A stretch of DNA of 64,000 nt, taken from positions 1 through 64,000 of the forward strand of contig JAZNHG010000021.1 in assembly GCA_045576855.1 (NCBI GenBank), in the 5' to 3' direction. Origin of the DNA: Colimorpha sp045576855 (GTDB lineage Bacteria > Bacteroidota > Bacteroidia > Bacteroidales > P3). The translations under genes were made by a program, and so were the position numbers. Shown in pieces: positions 20,518-29,032 of the stretch. The notes under the pieces are model-generated. The model saw only the letters and a list, made by a program, of their open reading frames with translations. It was not told where the DNA came from and made no database searches. Position 1 is the stretch's first letter; the number at the start of each line of letters is the position of its first letter.

Positions 20518-20960
20518 TGTTTGGTGATTTTAAATATTCTACCTTGGGTTTGCAGCATGTACACGCCTGCGGCCAACGCTCTGAGGTCGAGGGCAAGCGA
20601 CGGGCCTTGCCACTGTTCCGAGCGCAGCAGGCGTCCGTCGAGGCTGTAGAGGCGCACTTCGGCAGGCGCCGTTTCCGCCCCGTCGCGGCTCAGCGTGATG
20701 CCTTCCGTCGCCGGATTGGGGAATACGGTCAGCGTGCATGCGAGGTCCGCGGCCCGAGGAATACCCACCTCCTCGACCGAGAGGGGCTGCACCACGCCCT
20801 CGCGCAGCTGCCCGTCGGCGGCGGTGGCCACCTGTCCTACGCTGTAGGTCAGCGCATAGCCGCCGCCCTCGGCCGTGCCGCCGGCGGCGGGTAGGGCCGT
20901 CTGCGCCCCGGCCGCCAGCGGAAGCAGGGCGAGCGCCAATAGTGTCGTTGTGTGTTTCAT
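20514..20960 (-). CDS. Small secreted protein with T9SS type A sorting domain
   Basis: 148 residues: signal peptide (cut near AGAQT), a short segment GGYALTYSVGQVAT-LREGVVQPLSVEEV of a type often found before sorting domains, then a type A C-terminal sorting domain (VFPNPATEGITLSRDG to LAAGVYMLQTQGRIFKITKQ). Predicted T9SS cargo with almost no passenger. Overlaps the next gene (19192-20517) at ATGA, which suggests the two products act together at the cell surface. Confidence 0.85.
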   Translation of the reverse strand: MKHTTTLLALALLPLAAGAQTALPAAGGTAEGGGYALTYSVGQVATAADGQLREGVVQPLSVEEVGIPRAADLACTLTVFPNPATEGITLSRDGAETAPAEVRLYSLDGRLLRSEQWQGPSLALDLRALAAGVYMLQTQGRIFKITKQ

Positions 20961-21126
20961 TGCTTTAGGTTGAAATAGTTGCTGTTATATACCGTTACAC
21001 ATCCCCCAGCCACCCGCCCTCACACCCCAGAGGGGTGCAGCGTCATGGCCTGTCCGTTCTCGTTTCACATTATATTAACGTAAAAGAGGGACGGAATATT
21101 ACTCCGGAATCACGATTTAGGAAAAA

Positions 21127-21894
21127 TTAACCGCCGAGCGCCCTTCCCGGCCCGTGAGCATCCCGGGCCGCGCTGGCCGAAGCGGGAGCACCGCCCTCGC
21201 CAAGGGCATCGGCCCCGCCGCCAGGCCACGTGTGGACCGACGGGACGCCGGGGGCGCCGTCGCCCTCGCCAAAGGCGATGAAGCTGGTGGTCGACCCCAC
21301 CCCCTTGTCGTCCTGCACAAAACCGTACATCACCAACACGTGCCCGGCGAAAGTCTCTGGCAACATGGCGCTTACCACCCGGTCGCGACGGTACACCGGC
21401 GCCGTCAGGAAGCCCTGTTCCAGTTCCGGACAATAGACATAGACGTAGACAGAATCCATCCCACGGCTGCGGCGGGCCGACGCATTGCGGTCGAAGCTCA
21501 CCGTCAGCACGTTATGCTCGTCGATGGACGGCGCGCCGAATATCACCGGCGCCACCGACCCCTCGCTCAGCGAGAGGTTCGCCCAATCCACACGGAACTC
21601 GCCCTCTTGCAGCGAGAAGCAGGGCTGGTTGATGGAGACGAAGGCGTTGTAGGCCGTCATGCCGTGGGCTCTGGCTATGGACGTAAAGCCCTGGCACACA
21701 GCCCAGCGCATGGCGGCAGCCAGCTGCACCTCGGCCTTGAAGAGGTTGCGCCGCGCCTGCTGCGCCGCGGTGCGCGGGTTGCGGATATACTGCGGACGGC
21801 TCCGCATACACCATTTGCCGTTCCATTGATAGCCCACCACGGTGCCCAGCCGTCCGCTGAAGCCACCCAGGATGCCTTGTGTCGTTGTTGCCAT
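21127..21894 (-). CDS. DUF6266 protein
   Basis: 255 residues from ATG 21894 (MATTTQGILGGFSGRLGTVVGYQW), the typical DUF6266 opening; the frame extends upstream but that part is encoded by the 9-nt repeat region and is unlikely to be translated. A second segment, RNPRTAAQQARRNLF, is also typical. No signal peptide. Function unknown; the family occurs in many copies in Bacteroidota and looks phage- or surface-related. The C-terminal 30 residues are Gly/Ala-rich and may be strain-specific. Confidence 0.85.
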   Translation of the reverse strand: MATTTQGILGGFSGRLGTVVGYQWNGKWCMRSRPQYIRNPRTAAQQARRNLFKAEVQLAAAMRWAVCQGFTSIARAHGMTAYNAFVSINQPCFSLQEGEFRVDWANLSLSEGSVAPVIFGAPSIDEHNVLTVSFDRNASARRSRGMDSVYVYVYCPELEQGFLTAPVYRRDRVVSAMLPETFAGHVLVMYGFVQDDKGVGSTTSFIAFGEGDGAPGVPSVHTWPGGGADALGEGGAPASASAARDAHGPGRALGG

Positions 21895-21933
21895 AGTTGG
21901 TTGGTTTTGGTTGATTGACTGTTTTTTCGGTGG

Positions 21934-21978
21934 ATTATAGGCCCTATAAGGCTTATCGGCCCCATAGGTCTTATCGGA
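21934..21978. repeat. 9-nt tandem array
   Basis: Five units: ATTATAGGC, CCTATAAGG, CTTATCGGC, CCCATAGGT, CTTATCGGA. Same period and palindromic flavour as the korA-korB array. The 21895-22494 gap holds this, two 11-nt arrays and the GT2 promoter, but no gene. Confidence 0.75.
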
Positions 21979-22100
21979 ATTCCCTGCCCGACGGGGCCTG
22001 CCGCAGTCCTGCCTCCACGCCGCATCACCCTCACCCACAGCCACTTTACAAGCCCTTTGCGAACTGGATTCCACCTCTTTTCCACTATCTATAACGTACT

Positions 22101-22216
22101 TTTCGCCTACTTATTGCCTACTGAAGTAAGATTTCTGTAGGCGAAAGGTAGAGGAATAGTAGGAGATGAGTAGGAGATGGTGGCTGGGGGACCTCAGGCT
22201 GAGGGGTTTGCAAGGG
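22101..22216. repeat. 11-nt hairpin array with shared tail, copy 1
   Basis: Left-arm units CGCCTACTTAT-type, then right-arm units GGTAGAGGAAT, AGTAGGAGATG, AGTAGGAGATG (22147-22179), then a tail, GTGGCTGGGGGACCTCAG to TTTGCAAGGGG. The tail recurs at 43572-43612 and 60763-60800. Confidence 0.65.
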
Positions 22217-22260
22217 GTGGTTGCCGCGTGAAAGGCGGCCGGGCGGCCGGAACGAAAGCG

Positions 22261-22392
22261 GCGGTGCGGCGACAGTGCGACGACAGTGCGGCGACGGTGC
22301 GGCGACGGTGCGGCGACGGTGCGGCGACGGTGCGGCGGCGGTGCGGCGGCGGTGCGGCGGCGGTGCGGCGACGGTGCGGCGACGGTGCGGGT
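22261..22392. repeat. GC-rich 11-nt tandem array
   Basis: About twelve units of CGACGGTGCGG and its variant CGGCGGTGCGG, strict 11-nt step. The unit has no stop in any frame, so it creates open frames of the RRCGDGAATVR type that I do not consider genes. Confidence 0.85.
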
Positions 22393-22462
22393 GCCGGCGC
22401 CCGAATGGTGGCGCGACGGCGGCGCGATGCAATCTTTTTTTCACCATGTCCGGGAAATTGTG

Positions 22463-22470
22463 TATCTTTG
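22463..22470 (+). promoter_or_regulatory. -7 promoter element of the GT2 gene
   Basis: TATCTTTG fits TAnnTTTG and lies 24 nt before ATG 22495. No clear TTTG upstream. Confidence 0.6.
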
Positions 22471-22494
22471 CACCGTTTTTTTCAATCAAAGGAG

Positions 22495-23298
22495 ATGACC
22501 GACAAAGGACAGAAACATATATCGGGAATAGTGACCACGCTGAACGAGGAGCGCAACATAGCGGCCTGCGTGGAGTCGCTGCTGCAGGTGTGCGACGAGG
22601 TGGTGGTGGTGGATTCGTGCAGCACGGACCGCACGGTCGAGGTGGCCCGGCAGGCCGGCGCCAGCGTCTACACCCAACCCTACCTCGGCGACGGCATACA
22701 GAAGAACGTGGCGCTGCAGTATGTGCGCAATCTGTGGGTACTCAGCATCGACGCCGACGAGCGCCTGACTCCCGAACTGGTAGAGCGTATCCGCGCCACC
22801 GACTTCGACACCACCCCCTACGACGGGTTCGCCCTGCGCCGCCGCAACTATGTGGGCAGCCGCTGGGTGAAATCCTGCGGCTGGTATCCCGACTATCTCG
22901 TGCGACTCTACCGCCACGACCGCCTGCGCTTCCCCGAGGTGCGCCAACACGCCACCGTCGACACCTGCAACACCCAACGCTGGCGCGCCGACCTCGTCCA
23001 CTATCGCTACCGCAACCTGGGCGAACTCTTCGCCAAACCGGGTCGCAACTACAGCACACGCGGCGCCAAGATTCTCTACCTCAAGGGCAAACGCGCCCAC
23101 TGGTGGACGCCGCTCTGGCACGGATGCTCGGCTTTTGTGATGAACTATTTCTTCCGCGGCGGCATCTGCGGCGGCCTCGACGGGCTGACGCTCGCCAAAT
23201 CCATCGCGCTCAACAGCTACCTCAAATACGCCAAACTACTCGAATACCAACGCGACCCGCAGGTGCGCGAGGCCGAAGACTTCGACAAAGTATGGTGA
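22495..23298 (+). CDS. Glycosyltransferase family 2 (WaaE/KdtX-like)
   Basis: 267 residues. The GT-A opening ISGIVTTLNEERNIAACVESLL, VVVVDSCSTDRT and the DXD-like SIDADERL are in place, followed by VRLYRHDRLRFPEVRQH, as in WaaE-type enzymes that add sugars to LPS inner cores. I use ATG 22495, just after the promoter element; longer open frames upstream run through the 11-nt array and are not credible. The end overlaps the next start. Confidence 0.9.
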   Translation: MTDKGQKHISGIVTTLNEERNIAACVESLLQVCDEVVVVDSCSTDRTVEVARQAGASVYTQPYLGDGIQKNVALQYVRNLWVLSIDADERLTPELVERIRATDFDTTPYDGFALRRRNYVGSRWVKSCGWYPDYLVRLYRHDRLRFPEVRQHATVDTCNTQRWRADLVHYRYRNLGELFAKPGRNYSTRGAKILYLKGKRAHWWTPLWHGCSAFVMNYFFRGGICGGLDGLTLAKSIALNSYLKYAKLLEYQRDPQVREAEDFDKVW

Positions 23299-24428
23299 CC
23301 GCACCACGCTATACGATACGCCCCACCCGCGAGGCCGACACCGGGGCTGTGATGGCCATGTACGACCACTCGCGCCGGCTGATGCGTGCCGACGGCAACA
23401 CCACCCAGTGGGTGGGCTACCCCACCCTCGACCAGCTGCGCCTCGACATGCAGCGCGGCACGTCCTATGTGATTGTGGATGCCGACAGCACACTGGGCAC
23501 CTTCGCCCTGGTGCCCGGAGCGGAACCCACCTACGGCTACATAGAACACGGCCGCTGGATAGACGACACCACCCCCTATGCCACCCTGCACCGCCTGGCC
23601 AAACGCGAAGACACCGCCGGCATAGCCGATGCCGCCTTCGCATATGCCCAGCAGCGCTACCCACACCTGCGTATCGACACCCACGAGACCAACCATGCCA
23701 TGCGCCATCTGGTCGGCCGGAGCGGATTTGTGGAGTGCGGCACCGTGTATATGGGCGACGGCACGCCGCGTCTGGCCTACGAATGGTGGCGCTGGGACAC
23801 GGTGCCGGCCGGTCTGCGCCGCTGGGTGGAGAGCGAGGTGCTGCCACGCTATGCCCGCTTCGACGCCGCCCACCGCGAGGACCACGCACGCCGCGTGATA
23901 GCGCGCGCCATGTGCATGCAAGCAGCCCCGACGGTCTACACCGCCGCCGCCATGCACGACCTGGGCCTGGCCGAAGGGCGCGAACAGCACCATCTGGCCT
24001 CGGGACGCATCATACGCAACTGCAGCCAACTGCGCCAATGGTTCACCGAAGAGGAAATAGAACTGATAGCCCAAGCCGCCGAAGACCACCGCGCCTCGGC
24101 CACCACGCCGCCACGCTCCGCACTGGGATGCATCATCGCCGAGGCCGACCGCGACGTGGAACCCGAACGCATCGTGCGCCGCACCGTGGAATACGGCCTC
24201 AGCCACTATCCCCAGCTGGACCGCGAGGGCCACTGGCAGCGCACGCTGGACCACCTGCACGAGAAGTATGCCGCCGGCGGCTACATACAGCTGTGGCTCG
24301 CCGACAGCCCCAATGCGGCCCCACTCGCCGAACTCCGCACCCTGATAGACGACACACCCCGCCTGCGCCACCTCTTCGACCACCTCTTCAACACCCTATC
24401 CCCCAACCCTTTAAACCTTAAACCTTAA
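23292..24428 (+). CDS. GNAT acetyltransferase fused to HD-domain hydrolase
   Basis: 378 residues. The N-terminal 150 (YTIRPTREADTGAVMAMYDHSRRLM to GFVECGTVYMGDG) are a GNAT acetyltransferase. The C-terminal part (HREDHARRVIARAMCM, then AAAMHDLGLAEGREQHHLASGRII and EDHRAS) is an HD metal-dependent phosphohydrolase with the His, the HD pair and a later Asp visible. Fusion of the two is uncommon; a role on an acylated or nucleotide substrate is only a guess. The ATG overlaps the GT2 stop. The last residues, LNLKP, and the TAA stop are encoded by the 7-nt TTAAACC array. Confidence 0.8.
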   Translation: MVTAPRYTIRPTREADTGAVMAMYDHSRRLMRADGNTTQWVGYPTLDQLRLDMQRGTSYVIVDADSTLGTFALVPGAEPTYGYIEHGRWIDDTTPYATLHRLAKREDTAGIADAAFAYAQQRYPHLRIDTHETNHAMRHLVGRSGFVECGTVYMGDGTPRLAYEWWRWDTVPAGLRRWVESEVLPRYARFDAAHREDHARRVIARAMCMQAAPTVYTAAAMHDLGLAEGREQHHLASGRIIRNCSQLRQWFTEEEIELIAQAAEDHRASATTPPRSALGCIIAEADRDVEPERIVRRTVEYGLSHYPQLDREGHWQRTLDHLHEKYAAGGYIQLWLADSPNAAPLAELRTLIDDTPRLRHLFDHLFNTLSPNPLNLKP

Positions 24429-24445
24429 ACCTTAAACCTTAAACC
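24411..24445 (+). repeat. 7-nt array (TTAAACC x5)
   Basis: Five perfect heptamers spanning the stop codon of the GNAT-HD gene. Two similar units precede the rnfD stop near 48770-48783. Not a telomere. Confidence 0.9.
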
Positions 24446-24449
24446 AAAA

Positions 24450-24941
24450 ATGAATACCGTATTGATTATCCTAGCCTTCGTCTGCCTGCTGGTCAGCATT
24501 GTAGCCGTATTCACCCCCTTTCCGCCGGCGGTGCCGGTAGCGTGGGTGGGCCTGCTGCTCGCCCGGCTCGGCGGCGTGGACGAAATCACAACCTCGTGGC
24601 TCATCTGGAGCGCCGTCATCGGCGTGGTGCTCATGGTGCTCGACTACATCTTCCCGCTACTGACCACCAAGCAGTTCGGCGGCTCGAAGTGGGGCGTCTG
24701 GGGCTGCACCATCGGACTGCTGCTGGGCATCATAGGACTGCCCTTCGGCCCCGGCGGACTGGTGGGCGTCTTCTTCTGGCCCTTCGTCGGCGCACTGGTG
24801 GGCGAATACCTGAAGCAACGGCAGATGCGCCCCGCGCTGCGTGCTGCCTGGGGCTCGTTTCTGGGCATGATGGCCGGCATCGTGGTCAAAGTGATTTACT
24901 GCATCATACTCCTCGTCCACCTGACGATATCAATACTCTGA
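24450..24941 (+). CDS. DUF456 membrane protein
   Basis: 163 residues with four to five membrane segments and the glycine-rich DUF456 pattern (FPPAVPVAWVGLLLA, KQFGGSKWGVWGCTIGLLLG, GLPFGPGGLVGVFFWPFVGALVGEY). Function unknown. Separated from the previous gene only by the TTAAACC array, so probably cotranscribed. Confidence 0.88.
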   Translation: MNTVLIILAFVCLLVSIVAVFTPFPPAVPVAWVGLLLARLGGVDEITTSWLIWSAVIGVVLMVLDYIFPLLTTKQFGGSKWGVWGCTIGLLLGIIGLPFGPGGLVGVFFWPFVGALVGEYLKQRQMRPALRAAWGSFLGMMAGIVVKVIYCIILLVHLTISIL

Positions 24942-24968
24942 CACCGCTTCAGAGTCCGGCGTTCCGCC

Positions 24969-25038
24969 ATTCATCATTCACCACTCATCATTCCTCACTC
25001 ACCATTCATCATTCACCATTCATCATTCATCATTCCAC
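24969..25038. repeat. 7-nt array (ATTCATC)
   Basis: Ten heptamers, ATTCATC with variants ATTCACC, ACTCATC, ATTCCTC. The TGA stop of apt (25030-25032) lies inside it. Related units occur at 36413-36447 and 52586-52620. Confidence 0.88.
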
Positions 25039-25602
25039 CCCCTCGAGACTCATCAACGCATGCACGGGTGCGATGCCTTCCAGCAGGCGCCGGCCGCCGA
25101 GGGCGGGCAGTTCGACCAGGAAGATGAATTCTTTGATGCGGATACGGCGTCCGCCGATGGACTGTTGCTGCAACGAGCGGACTATGCCGTCCACAGTGCC
25201 GCCGGTGGCCAGCAGGTCGTCGAGCAGGGTGATGTCGATATACTCGCCATTGGGCACGCAGGCGGCAAAGTCGCTCAGGCGGTAGAAGAGTTCATCGCTC
25301 CCATATTCCTTCTCTATTGCCACCCGCACCAAGTCGCCCTCGGCATGGGGCAGCTTGCCCTTTTTGCGGAAGGGCACGAGGGTCTGCACCCGGTCGCTCA
25401 CCGACAGCAGCGGCGCGCCGAACAGAAAGCCGCGGGCCTCGACGGTAGCCACATTGGGGGACGTCGAGAGACGGTCTATCTCGTGCACCGCCTGGCAGAA
25501 GGCTTGCTTCTCGTGCAGGAAGGGCAACACGTCGATAAAATCAATCCCAGGCTTGGGAAAATCGGGATAGTGTTTGATGACTTCTTCGAACATATCGGTC
25601 AA
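25030..25602 (-). CDS. apt: Adenine phosphoribosyltransferase
   Basis: Salvages adenine to AMP with PRPP. 190 residues: HYPDFPKPGIDFIDVLPFL near the start, the EARGFLFGAPL segment, and the PRPP-binding motif ITLLDDLLATGGTVDGIV. Either ATG 25602 or 25593 could start it. The C-terminus (SLEGVE) ends where the ATTCATC array begins, and the array supplies the stop. Confidence 0.93.
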   Translation of the reverse strand: MTDMFEEVIKHYPDFPKPGIDFIDVLPFLHEKQAFCQAVHEIDRLSTSPNVATVEARGFLFGAPLLSVSDRVQTLVPFRKKGKLPHAEGDLVRVAIEKEYGSDELFYRLSDFAACVPNGEYIDITLLDDLLATGGTVDGIVRSLQQQSIGGRRIRIKEFIFLVELPALGGRRLLEGIAPVHALMSLEGVE

Positions 25603-25637
25603 TAGTTTTGGTTCATAAAATTATAAAGCAACTCCTG

Positions 25638-26987
25638 CTACAGCGCCCAGACGACAAGTCCGCCGCAGATAATCAGACCGCTCACCAGCAGGTCGATGAG
25701 GCAGTAGCCCATGATGTCTTTGGCACTGAGGCGCGCGATGGCAAGCGCCGGCAGGGCCCAGAAGGGCTGTATGAGGTTGGTCCAGGCGTCGCCCCAGGCG
25801 ATGGCGATGCCCGTCAGGCCCGGATCCACCCCTAGGTCGGCCCCCGCAGTGAACATGATAGGCGCCTGTATGGCCCAGTGGCCACCGCCGCTGGGGACGA
25901 ACAGATTGAGCACCGCGGCACAGAGGAAGGTGAGCAGCGGATAGGTGGTCGGCGAACTGATGCGGATACAGGCGTCGGCCAGCACCGTGCCCATGCAGAT
26001 GCCACTGGCGCCCACGCCGGTGATGATGCCCATGATGCCGGCATAGAAGGGGAATTGCAGTATGATGCCGCTGGCGCCGCCGGCCGCCTTGCCGAAGGCA
26101 CGCACATAAGCCACGGGCGTACCGTGCAGCAGCAGTCCCGCCGCCAGGAATATCATGATGACGGTGCCGAGGTCGAGTGTGGCCCCGCGGAAGGCCAGTT
26201 TCAGCACCAGATAGGCCACCAGCAGCAAGGCTATCAGCCACGAGAGCACCGGACTCTGCTCCAGGCGCTTAGCCGGAGTGCGCTCGCCCGCCGGGGCAGA
26301 CGCCGCCGAAGGAGCTGCATCGTCCGACAGCAGGGCCGGGTCTACAATGAAAGCGCCCTGTTTGGGGTGCATCAGCGTGTTGGCCACCGTGATGCCCACC
26401 GTCACGAGTAGCACTATCACCAAGTTGTGCAGGTCGAGTATGGTGCGGCCTACCGATACCGGAGCAGTCAGAGCCCCATTGGTAGCGGTGACCAGAGCCT
26501 CGCCGGGAGTGGCCATCGTGAGCGGTATGGAGCCCGAGAGGCCGGCATGCCACACCACAAAGCCACTATAGGCCGAGGCGATAAGCAGACGATAGTCGAC
26601 ACCCTGCATCTGTCGGGCCACGGCCTTGGCCAGCACCACACCCACGATGAGGCCGAAGCCCCAGTTGAGCCAGCAGGCCAGCGCCGAGACGGCGGTGACA
26701 AGCGCTATGGCTGCCGCGGGAGTGCGGGGTATCCGCGCCAGCGCATTCACCCCACGGCTCACCGCCGGGGCCGAGGCCAGCGTGCTGCCGCAGACAAGCA
26801 CCAGTGCCATCTGCATGGCAAAGGCCAACAGGTTCCACACACCACCACCCCAGTGTTCCACCACCTCGAGCGGCGTCTGGTGGCAGATGGGCATTGCCAA
26901 CAATGCAGCCACCAAAGTAAGCATGATAGCGAATACAAACGGTTCGGGCAACCAACGTTGCACCAGTCGGACACAGAATTTTATCAT
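25638..26987 (-). CDS. atoE: Short-chain fatty acid transporter (AtoE/TIGR00366 family)
   Basis: A 449-residue inner-membrane protein with about eleven hydrophobic segments. WGFGLIVGVVLAKAVARQMQGVDYRLLIASAYSGFVVWHAGLSGSIPL and VPSGGGHWAIQAPIMFTAGADLG are characteristic of AtoE-type carriers for short-chain fatty acids such as acetoacetate or butyrate. It lies 35 nt upstream of apt on the same strand. Confidence 0.9.
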   Translation of the reverse strand: MIKFCVRLVQRWLPEPFVFAIMLTLVAALLAMPICHQTPLEVVEHWGGGVWNLLAFAMQMALVLVCGSTLASAPAVSRGVNALARIPRTPAAAIALVTAVSALACWLNWGFGLIVGVVLAKAVARQMQGVDYRLLIASAYSGFVVWHAGLSGSIPLTMATPGEALVTATNGALTAPVSVGRTILDLHNLVIVLLVTVGITVANTLMHPKQGAFIVDPALLSDDAAPSAASAPAGERTPAKRLEQSPVLSWLIALLLVAYLVLKLAFRGATLDLGTVIMIFLAAGLLLHGTPVAYVRAFGKAAGGASGIILQFPFYAGIMGIITGVGASGICMGTVLADACIRISSPTTYPLLTFLCAAVLNLFVPSGGGHWAIQAPIMFTAGADLGVDPGLTGIAIAWGDAWTNLIQPFWALPALAIARLSAKDIMGYCLIDLLVSGLIICGGLVVWAL

Positions 26988-27011
26988 ATCGGGAGCGAGC
27001 GAAGGAGTGTG

Positions 27012-28082
27012 TTACCAGTTCATCAGTTGGCGAATCTTGCGCGGAATATCGGTGTTTTGCTGAATGCCGCTGAATATTTCGGCGCCAGGGCCATATGCGA
27101 AGACGGGCACCATGCACCCCGTGTGGCTGCCCCAGAGGTAGCGCACATCGTTGGTGCCGGCCTCGATATCGCCGTCGGGCAGCGTGAGACCACCCGTCTC
27201 ATGGTCGGCAGTGACCACCACAAGCGTGTGTCCGTCGCGCTCGGCATAGTCGAGCACAGCATGCAGCATAAGCTCGAAATCAGCCAACTCGGCACGCATA
27301 TAGGCCGAATCGTTGTTGTGGCAGGCCCAGTCTATCTGAGAGCCCTCGATCAGCATAGCATAGCCCTTGCGGCTGCGCTCCAGCAACTGGATGGCCTTCA
27401 TAGCACCACGCCGCAGCATGTCGCCGCGTGCAGGGGCCGGGTCGGGGTCACCGTCGTAGGGTAAAGCCACCACTCGCTGCCCCTCGAAAGCAAGCAGCGA
27501 GTCCAGCGAACGCGTCAACGTATAACCGCGGTCGAGCAACGTATCCAGGGGAGCCAGGCCGTCGTGGCGGTTCTCCGGCAGGAAATACTTGTAGCCACCG
27601 CCCACCATGACGCTATGGGCACACTGGGCCATCTGCATGCTCAGCGTGTCGTACATTTTGCGATAGGGCACATGGCCGTAGGTAGAGGCCGGAGTGGCGT
27701 CGAGCACATCGCTCGTCACCACAAAGCCCGTCGCCATGCCCGCCTCGGCGGCATCGTCGAATATGGTGCGGTGGCGGGTAGAATCGGGCGCCCAGTTCAC
27801 ATGGTAGTTCTCCACCTTCTGACCCGTGGTCAGCGCTGTGCCGCCGGCCGACGAATCGGTGCGGTACTTATCGAGCGAATAGGTGCGCGAGAATCCGGTC
27901 ACCGGAAAGCGTAGGAAGGCCGAATTGTCGGCCCGCTCGGCCACCACCGAAGCATAGACCTGCGGCACACCCATGCCGTCGCCTACGATTAGGATAATAT
28001 TTCGGGGAGCCTGCTCCTTGCAGGCACAGCCGGCCAACAACAGCGTACCAGCCGTCAAAAGCGAATAAATCAGTCGTTTCAT
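27012..28082 (-). CDS. Alkaline phosphatase, lipoprotein form
   Basis: 356 residues from ATG 28082, which gives MKRLIYSLLTAGTLLLAGC: a lipobox with Cys near residue 19; the upstream ATG at 28112 would bury it. NIILIVGDGMG (metal and substrate Asp), DSSAGGTALTTG (nucleophile Ser in SAGGTA), the VVTSDVLDATPAS segment, and VVTADHETGGLT identify the alkaline phosphatase superfamily, PhoA branch. Predicted to hydrolyse phosphomonoesters at the periplasmic or outer face. Confidence 0.93.
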   Translation of the reverse strand: MKRLIYSLLTAGTLLLAGCACKEQAPRNIILIVGDGMGVPQVYASVVAERADNSAFLRFPVTGFSRTYSLDKYRTDSSAGGTALTTGQKVENYHVNWAPDSTRHRTIFDDAAEAGMATGFVVTSDVLDATPASTYGHVPYRKMYDTLSMQMAQCAHSVMVGGGYKYFLPENRHDGLAPLDTLLDRGYTLTRSLDSLLAFEGQRVVALPYDGDPDPAPARGDMLRRGAMKAIQLLERSRKGYAMLIEGSQIDWACHNNDSAYMRAELADFELMLHAVLDYAERDGHTLVVVTADHETGGLTLPDGDIEAGTNDVRYLWGSHTGCMVPVFAYGPGAEIFSGIQQNTDIPRKIRQLMNW

Positions 28083-28148
28083 CACTATTCTATTAATACA
28101 AAACAATTGCAAAGATAAGAAAAAAAATGGTATGTTGTTTTTTTTTTG

Positions 28149-28156
28149 TAATTTTG
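28149..28156 (+). promoter_or_regulatory. -7 promoter element close to the hemerythrin-LuxR ATG
   Basis: TAATTTTG fits TAnnTTTG but sits only 4 nt before ATG 28161, so transcription should start within a few bases of the start codon: a leaderless mRNA, or use of ATG 28188. Confidence 0.5.
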
Positions 28157-28160
28157 CCGC

Positions 28161-29006
28161 ATGAAACGGACTGTATTCACCGGCCGGATGAAGATGGCCG
28201 ACATGATAGCATCTAACTACGACCTAATCCTTATGCTGCCTAGGTTTGGTGTGCCTTTAGGGTTTGGCGACAAGAGTGTACGAGAAGTCTGTCGCGAGCA
28301 TGGTGTGGACGAGAATTTCTTCCTTACGGTATGTAATATTTACAGTTTTGACGATTTCCAACCCGACGACGAGGAGCTGTCAAAGATAGACCACCGAATG
28401 GTGGCGGAACACCTTCGCGCTTCCCACCGTTACTATATCTATGAGCGTCTGCCCCATCTGCAACACCATCTGGACCACATCGTGGAGCATGTGGGCGAAC
28501 AGTCGGCCGGCGTGCTGAAAAAATATTTCTCCGACTACTGCCGCGAGGTGCGCGACCATGTGAGGCGCGAAGAGCGCAACCTGGAGGCCATGCTCACCGA
28601 GGGCGGTCCGACGCGCGTAAGCGACCACTACGCAAAGAGTCACGACAATATAAAGGACAAGCTGAACGACCTGACACAAATCATATACAAATACATCCCC
28701 GGCGAGCGGCTGAACGAGGAGATGATGGAATTGGTCTTTGACATCATGCAACTCAGCCGGGACCTGGAGAAACATGCCACCATCGAGGAGACGCTGCTGC
28801 TGCCACCCGAAGACTACTCCCTGAGCGACCGGGAGCAAGAGGTGCTGGAATTGGTGGCCCAGGGCCTTTCGAGCAAGGAAATAGCCGAACGGCTCTGCAT
28901 CGCCGTCAACACGGTGAACACCCATCGCAAGAGCATCACCCGCAAGACCGGCATCAAGAGTGTGGCCGGTCTGGCTGTATATGCCATGTTGAAAAAACAA
29001 GGCTGA
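28161..29006 (+). CDS. Hemerythrin-domain LuxR-type transcriptional regulator
   Basis: 281 residues in three parts. An N-terminal segment (KMADMIASNYDLILMLPRFGVPLGFGDKSVREVC, about 10-50) resembles the N-terminus of RIC/ScdA iron-sulfur repair proteins. A hemerythrin-like helical bundle (about 80-215) has candidate di-iron ligands: His pairs in HLQHHLDHIVEH, DHVRREERN, YAKSHDNIKD and EKHATIEETLLLP. A LuxR-type HTH follows (LSDREQEVLELVAQGLSSKEIAERLCIAVNTVNTHRKSI, about 222-262). Such a protein would sense O2, NO or redox and bind DNA; the 4Fe-4S and Tat genes downstream on the same strand are natural targets. No phosphoacceptor domain. Confidence 0.85.
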   Translation: MKRTVFTGRMKMADMIASNYDLILMLPRFGVPLGFGDKSVREVCREHGVDENFFLTVCNIYSFDDFQPDDEELSKIDHRMVAEHLRASHRYYIYERLPHLQHHLDHIVEHVGEQSAGVLKKYFSDYCREVRDHVRREERNLEAMLTEGGPTRVSDHYAKSHDNIKDKLNDLTQIIYKYIPGERLNEEMMELVFDIMQLSRDLEKHATIEETLLLPPEDYSLSDREQEVLELVAQGLSSKEIAERLCIAVNTVNTHRKSITRKTGIKSVAGLAVYAMLKKQG

Positions 29007-29032
29007 ACCCAAAGAAAACAAGATAAACAAAG

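Noticed and set aside
22177..22494. N-terminal extension of the GT2 frame and a second frame through the same region
   Set aside because: The extension is the 11-nt array; the promoter element at 22463 and ATG 22495 define the real start.
24411..24445. Telomere-like TTAAACC repeat
   Set aside because: Only five units inside a chromosome; it belongs to the 7-nt array class found at many sites.
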